Shown: in pieces, positions 63,633-64,000 of the stretch
How positions within the stretch are numbered: the stretch's first letter is position 1
Layout: every line of letters begins with the position of its first letter
Assembly (NCBI GenBank): GCA_037389465.1
Contig: JAZARR010000212.1
Coordinates: 1,196,001 to 1,260,000, forward strand
Reading direction: 5' to 3'
Origin: Baylisascaris procyonis
Lineage: Eukaryota > Nematoda > Chromadorea > Rhabditida > Ascarididae
DNA length: 64,000 bases
Position numbers and translations under genes: made by a program
Notes under the pieces: generated by a model
The model's input: only the letters and a program-made list of their open reading frames with translations
The model's database searches: none
Told to the model about the DNA's origin: nothing

Positions 63633-64000
63633 CGTCGAAGAACACACAACCAATCTTCACCTTTTGCTCAGGCCACCAAGTATGCAAACAGCTGAACCTT
63701 CGGTTGCCAGATATGAACATCAAAGCGAAACACAACAGAACACCTGCAAATACACTCATTTGCACTGAAAATGGTCTCAGTGCAAACCCACGCTCTCTCG
63801 TTTAATCTAGTGCAATGATGTCACAACGATATCCAGCCACGATTTGTAACCTCCGCTTCTCCCCACAAGAACTGTGTTCCTCGAAACAATTGGACAAATC
63901 GTTGAAATCTCCCCACTCCTACCGCACCGCTCGTGAGCGAAACTTCTGCAACCATTTTAACGCTTGTCGAAGAGTCCAACAGAAGTTCAACGGTATTAAA
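63633..64000 (-). promoter_or_regulatory. 5' flank of BIRC6: leader and candidate 3' splice site
   Basis: No coding sequence seen. Reading the minus strand, a strong acceptor (ccattttcag) ends at 63765, 133 nt before the ATG. It could be the end of a 5' UTR intron or, in a nematode, a spliced-leader acceptor. A short upstream ATG follows it at once. No clear TATA box or other core promoter element is visible. Confidence 0.3.

Noticed and set aside
1..64000. tRNA, rRNA, CRISPR or operon structure
   Set aside because: No stems, clusters or spaced repeats of those kinds were seen; gene structure is clearly eukaryotic.

Overview
The window is eukaryotic and essentially holds one very large, intron-rich protein-coding gene on the minus strand. 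I identify it as a BIRC6 (BRUCE/Apollon) ortholog, the giant BIR-containing hybrid E2/E3 ubiquitin ligase and apoptosis inhibitor. It starts at an ATG at 63632, with an in-frame stop 9 codons upstream, and runs leftward through about 90 short exons (typically 60-250 nt) to the left edge of the window. Its C-terminal part, including the UBC (E2) domain, must lie beyond position 1. Identification rests on conserved blocks in the correct order: an N-terminal propeller-like region, a complete BIR domain, a CBD/jelly-roll block with [17 protein letters not shown], the block [13 protein letters not shown], a second beta-module beginning PPHRRAR, and the segment just before the ubiquitin-like domain. 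My exon model uses GT-AG sites and codon phase; most adjacent exons join in phase.

Organism: exons are compact, introns are about 50-1,600 bp, many acceptors read TTTCAG or TTTTAG, base composition is AT-rich, and there are homopolymeric C/G tracts. This suggests an invertebrate, quite possibly a parasitic nematode with long introns. No rRNA, tRNA or second diagnostic gene is present, so this is inference only.

Layout, right to left (N to C terminus): 63.6-60.1 kb start and N-terminal blades; 59.6-58.4 kb BIR domain; 58.1-48.1 kb propeller blades with Ser/Thr-rich inserts; 47.8-44.0 kb first beta-sandwich-like module; 43.3-37.5 kb armadillo-like helical region; 37.1-32.1 kb low-complexity Ser/Thr/Pro linker with a short coiled coil; 31.2-30.0 kb second, discoidin-like module; 29.3-7.9 kb long helical scaffold; 7.1-6.2 kb third beta-module; 5.7-0.3 kb helical repeats up to the edge.

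No other gene is convincingly supported. The introns contain an LTR-like promoter cassette (7464-7802, opposite strand), an (AT)n microsatellite, four mono-C tracts that all lie on the plus strand, small tandem repeats and a few unexplained open frames. The left 331 bases and the right 368 bases are non-coding as far as I can tell. Least certain parts of the exon model: 53.9-51.4 kb, 21-18.4 kb, and the small exons at 58041-58060 and 12632-12700.
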